Notes under the pieces: model-generated
The model's input: the letters and a program-made list of their open reading frames with translations, nothing else
Database searches by the model: none
What the model was told of the DNA's origin: nothing
Assembly (NCBI GenBank): GCA_031254735.1
Contig: JAIRTU010000087.1
Location: 1-7,987, forward strand
Source of the DNA: Bacteroidales bacterium
GTDB lineage: Bacteria; Bacteroidota; Bacteroidia; Bacteroidales; WCHB1-69
Length of the DNA stretch: 7,987 nt
Reading direction: 5' to 3'
Part shown: piece by piece, positions 6,501-7,987 of the stretch
Position numbering within the stretch: position 1 is the first letter of the stretch
Layout: every line of letters starts with the position of its first letter
Made by a program: the position numbers and the translations under genes

Positions 6501-7890
6501 AACCGCCGTAAACCTGTACGTTTTTTGCCAATACAAAAGCATTGTTTCTGCCTCCATTCCCTGTGCTGTTGTCTGTGGCATTATATAAAGGATAATAGGT
6601 TGCTGTCGCCACCCATATTTGCCTGATCACGGCGTCTGTTTTTGCGGCATATAAAGCGTCAGCCAATTCGGTGGTTGCGTTCTGCCAACTGTCGCCGCTG
6701 CCGTTTCCGGTGGTAGCCTGCCTGTTTACGTATACAATGCCGTTGACGTTGGGAGTAATGGTTTCGTCCGTACATTCGTAAGCACCCAAGTCGATCGTTC
6801 CATTGTGAAAACGATTTTTCCCGAGCATATCGGTCGAGATGAGAGAGAGGTCGGGAGTGGCATTTGGAAGATAAAAAGAATTATCGCCGACATCTATTGC
6901 CACACTAAAACGACTTAAACGATAATCTCCATTGGCAGGATCGACAAAAGAAGGATTTCCGTTTAAGATAATGCCGTTTCCGATGGTCGAACCTTCCATC
7001 AAACTGTTGGCATAGACAGGATTTCCTGTTGCGGTTGTATCGCTCGGCGTGATTCCGTCTATTTTTGTATTGCCCCAAATAATACTGTTGCGTATTTTTG
7101 GCGAAGCCGTAGATGTATTGTGAATGCTGTTTTTTTTACCGGTTTTGTTTTGAGTAACGGTAACATTGGTCAAAACAGGCAAACTGCTTGCTGCCGAATT
7201 GTACATTGCCCCGCCGCTGTCGAGAGCTATATTGTTGCTGATCAAAACGTTGGTAAACGCAGGCGAAGCATAGCTGTTGTAAACGCCTCCGCCGTTTCGT
7301 GCAGTTGCATTGTCTGTAATGATCAAATTTGTAAATTGCAGTTGAGAAGTTTGGGTGGTACGGCAATAAATACCTCCGCCATGCGATCGGCTTACAGGTC
7401 GGGTATTGACAGAAACGTTTCCTGTGCCGTTGGCATATCCTCCGCTGACGGTAAATCCGTCCAGAGAGGCATTTCCAAGATTGTCGGTTGCAATCACCAC
7501 ATGATAACAGCGGGTGCTGTCGTTGAGATTTCCGCTTAAAACAGTTTTATTTTTTGTCCAATTTCGCTGTGAAAAAGTGGTGTCATTCGCACTAAATCCT
7601 CCGAAAATTTTAATATTATTCTTCAACACAAAAGCATTGTCTCTATTGTTGGAGTCAACATATAGCAGATTGTCTGCCGCACGTATCGGGATATATGATC
7701 CTTCAGCCACCAAAACAGTGTCGCCCGCAGCAGCATTGTTGATCACACCTTGCAGATCGTCGGAAGCATTTGCCCACGAATTTCCGGAATTTGCCGCGCT
7801 CCCTCCATTCTTTACAAACCATTTTTGTCCCTGACCGAATACCATACAGCCGACAGTAAACAAAAAACAAAATAAAAACAGGCGTTTCAT
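3514..7890 (-). CDS. Large T9SS-secreted beta-helix / PKD-like surface protein
   Basis: A 1458-residue secreted protein. The Sec signal peptide is at 1-19 (KRLFLFCFLF core, likely cut near FG/Q20). Next come two right-handed parallel beta-helix modules: residues 24-372 and 385-831. Both open with a (W/V)(F/Y)V strand and a GNSW or GDSW motif, carry NAFVL..N..(I/V)(F/Y)GGF, SQRNW and TVLSG, then repeated GGGIY-like turns (171, 200, 533, 566, 598, 623), and close with DLG(A/V)YE. Residues 832-928 form a bridging domain. Three PKD-like repeats of 95 residues follow, each opening near NDTLCSG (939, 1034, 1129). Two Ig-like segments share YQWY plus GAT (1247 and 1323). The C-terminal T9SS type A sorting domain starts near 1375 with YPNP (1380) and ends in GMYILKV and KIIIY. 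Such proteins cross the outer membrane through T9SS, lose the CTD and are usually attached to the surface. The architecture suggests an adhesin or glycan-binding protein; no catalytic site is recognisable. First gene of the operon. Confidence 0.93.
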   Translation of the reverse strand: MKRLFLFCFLFTVGCMVFGQGQKWFVKNGGSAANSGNSWANASDDLQGVINNAAAGDTVLVAEGSYIPIRAADNLLYVDSNNRDNAFVLKNNIKIFGGFSANDTTFSQRNWTKNKTVLSGNLNDSTRCYHVVIATDNLGNASLDGFTVSGGYANGTGNVSVNTRPVSRSHGGGIYCRTTQTSQLQFTNLIITDNATARNGGGVYNSYASPAFTNVLISNNIALDSGGAMYNSAASSLPVLTNVTVTQNKTGKKNSIHNTSTASPKIRNSIIWGNTKIDGITPSDTTATGNPVYANSLMEGSTIGNGIILNGNPSFVDPANGDYRLSRFSVAIDVGDNSFYLPNATPDLSLISTDMLGKNRFHNGTIDLGAYECTDETITPNVNGIVYVNRQATTGNGSGDSWQNATTELADALYAAKTDAVIRQIWVATATYYPLYNATDNSTGNGGRNNAFVLAKNVQVYGGFAGNETNLSQRNWENHSTVLSGDIGITGDSTDNCYHVIISAGDVGIACLDGFIISGGNADNNQNNISVNGGGIYAKDGGGIANVNSSPLYNNLQVKNNYAEFGAGIYIDGLGTMPGLTSPRLTNMKISENYAHEGSGIYCAYSSPVLEKVIITENHAYEGGGIVFGNSVATLKTVIISKNRAELIGGIAVTGNDFSWGFSIATLTNVLITENVSEYNTGSVYASNAGLFLTNVTVCNNSGGGIIHIGYLNNPAATSCTIHNSIVWGNKGVFGENRNILRSVIYLSNFRFQNSLIGGDTVGNGVILNEDPLFADTANGNYRLSFCSPAINVGNNAFYSPDSLPDLSSITTDLDNNQRICNGTVDLGVYEFERISIQAENDTTGHQQERTICYGDTTTVVLHFAGHSPWELIYTTDDGNSFDTIKSIFDSLYRWKISPLDTTSYQFIKMQDNNCSHTLTDTIQIDVLPNPVFTNNLSNDTLCSGDYTRPVAFTGTATRCEWIASGDMPDSIPAGIQTGNFGRYKIENKGNTQLSSRITLTPVYEKDQMICTGKDTSFSIFVLPEPKQTTPLQNDTLCSGEYTRPVVITGTATHCKWIADGDIPDSIPTGIQTGNFGRYKVVNKGNTPLSSRITLTPGYMENQIICTGKDTSFSIFVLPEPIQTTPLQNDTLCSGEQTKEIVFAGTSSTAFQWTVSGTLSGFPSGTQTGNFGKYTIENNDEATHRAVVTITPLHKWGGKTCMGAEDRFSVFVYPQTKIHAITSNKSIFCEDEPLELMLEATGEDVSYQWYQNNNSITGATGRYYALSEISLDDAGDYYAEATGKCGTDKSQNIYIVVNSNKLLVEKWNDVIFVDNSTNEYTGYQWYKNSRMIVGATNQFYQELGGLNGCYSVRLTLQGGSRMHSCERCMDKTDKSSFIIYPNPVQQNNSLQILLYKDNKIYNNVVYASFYTFEGKLLKSVQSENGDFRLETVSFSSGMYILKVTTNDNITYTEKIIIY
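3517..3768 (-). other. T9SS type A C-terminal sorting domain (region of the large gene)
   Basis: Codons 1375-1458 of the large gene encode the sorting domain. It starts with FIIYPNP (1377-1383), the usual first strand, continues with the FYTFEGKLLKSV strand pair (1409-1420), and ends with FSSGMYILKV (1434-1443) followed by TYTEKIIIY. These are the expected conserved elements of the TIGR04183-type domain, which directs cargo through the type IX machinery before cleavage. It implies that the organism encodes a functional T9SS elsewhere. Confidence 0.93.
4485..5054 (-). repeat. 285-bp tandem repeat encoding PKD-like domains
   Basis: Two adjacent 285-base units (4485-4769 and 4770-5054) are closely similar along their whole length with no visible gaps. 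CGCCGCTGCA starts at 4485, 4770 and 5055, exactly 285 bases apart, and blocks such as GGGAAGTACGAAAATAGAAA recur at the same spacing. The unit equals 95 codons, so the frame is kept. A third, more diverged protein-level copy continues to the 3' side (about 4249-4484), with the same NDTLCSG, QTGNFG(R/K)Y and FSVFV-type elements. The similarity at DNA level suggests recent unequal recombination or gene conversion between neighbours. Confidence 0.9.
5398..6738 (-). repeat. Second beta-helix module (residues 385-831)
   Basis: This segment repeats the architecture of the first module, with an enlarged set of GGGIY-type coils (about seven against three). The closing 70 residues (762-831) align without gaps to residues 303-372 at a constant offset of 459; about 41 positions are identical by eye, including VILN/IILN, ANG.YRLS, PDLS.I and the DLG.YE end. 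It is homologous at the protein level but clearly older than the 285-bp repeat. Confidence 0.85.
6775..7821 (-). repeat. First beta-helix module (residues 24-372)
   Basis: The module begins at WFVKNGG and ends at DLGAYE. It contains the shared landmarks NAFVLKNNIKIFGGF (86-99), SQRNW (107-111), CYHVVI (128-133), LDGFTVSGG (143-151), then coil repeats of the form LTN..ITDN.A..GGGVY. It is shorter than its downstream partner by roughly 100 residues, the difference lying in the number of helix coils. Confidence 0.85.
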
Positions 7891-7915
7891 GATACGATCA
7901 TATTATTTTATCTTA

Positions 7916-7942
7916 CAAAATTATAATAAATTTTAATACAAA
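7916..7942 (-). promoter_or_regulatory. Candidate promoter of the three-gene operon
   Basis: Read on the minus strand, TAATTTTG (plus 7916-7923) matches the TAnnTTTG -7 box and ends 25 bases before the start codon. The only nearby -33 candidate, TTTG at plus 7939-7942, is just 15 bases upstream, shorter than the usual spacing of about 19-21. The -7 box is identical to that of the lipoprotein promoter at 415-422, but the weak spacing makes this a tentative call. Confidence 0.4.
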
Positions 7943-7987
7943 AAGATAAAAATGAAAATAATAATCCCAAAATGTCCGGCAGGAGCT

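Noticed and set aside
7846..7890. Lipobox at Cys15 of the large protein
   Set aside because: TVGC has a poor -3 residue for lipidation and a standard Sec cleavage site near residue 19 fits better; T9SS cargo normally use signal peptidase I.

Overview
The window looks like a chromosomal piece of a Bacteroidota genome, most likely from the order Bacteroidales. The grounds are: a type IX secretion system (T9SS) C-terminal sorting domain on a very large surface protein, an outer-membrane beta-barrel and a PepSY-like (BLIP-like) periplasmic protein beside it, TAnnTTTG-type -7 promoter boxes, no strong Shine-Dalgarno sequences, and modest GC content. The genus cannot be named from the sequence alone.

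Layout. Positions 1-266 are the 3' end of a group II intron, cut by the window edge. It holds the last 58 codons of the reverse transcriptase/maturase, then ribozyme domains V and VI with a bulged branch-point A at 260 and a likely 3' splice site after 266. Downstream, a Bacteroidetes-type promoter (393-422) drives a 162-residue predicted lipoprotein (451-939, + strand) of unknown function. Positions 940-1304 hold no convincing gene; a perfect 14-bp inverted repeat at 1117-1150 sits between two convergent genes and probably serves as a terminator.

The remainder (1305-7890) is a compact three-gene operon on the minus strand with gaps of 28 and 30 bases. It is read in the order: (1) a 1458-residue T9SS cargo with two large right-handed beta-helix modules, three PKD-like repeats, two Ig-like YQWY segments and a sorting domain; (2) a 292-residue outer-membrane beta-barrel; (3) a 423-residue exported protein built from five PepSY-like half-repeats. 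A weak promoter candidate lies just upstream of the first gene (7916-7942).

A reasonable working view is that the operon makes a cell-surface adhesin or binding protein together with an outer-membrane and a periplasmic partner. That functional link is inferred from tight gene spacing and domain types only. The most striking sequence-level features are the near-identical 285-bp tandem repeat in the large gene, the whole-module duplication of its beta-helix, and the intron 3' end, which can be resolved to a probable splice site. I found no CRISPR array, tRNA, rRNA or recognisable defence system.
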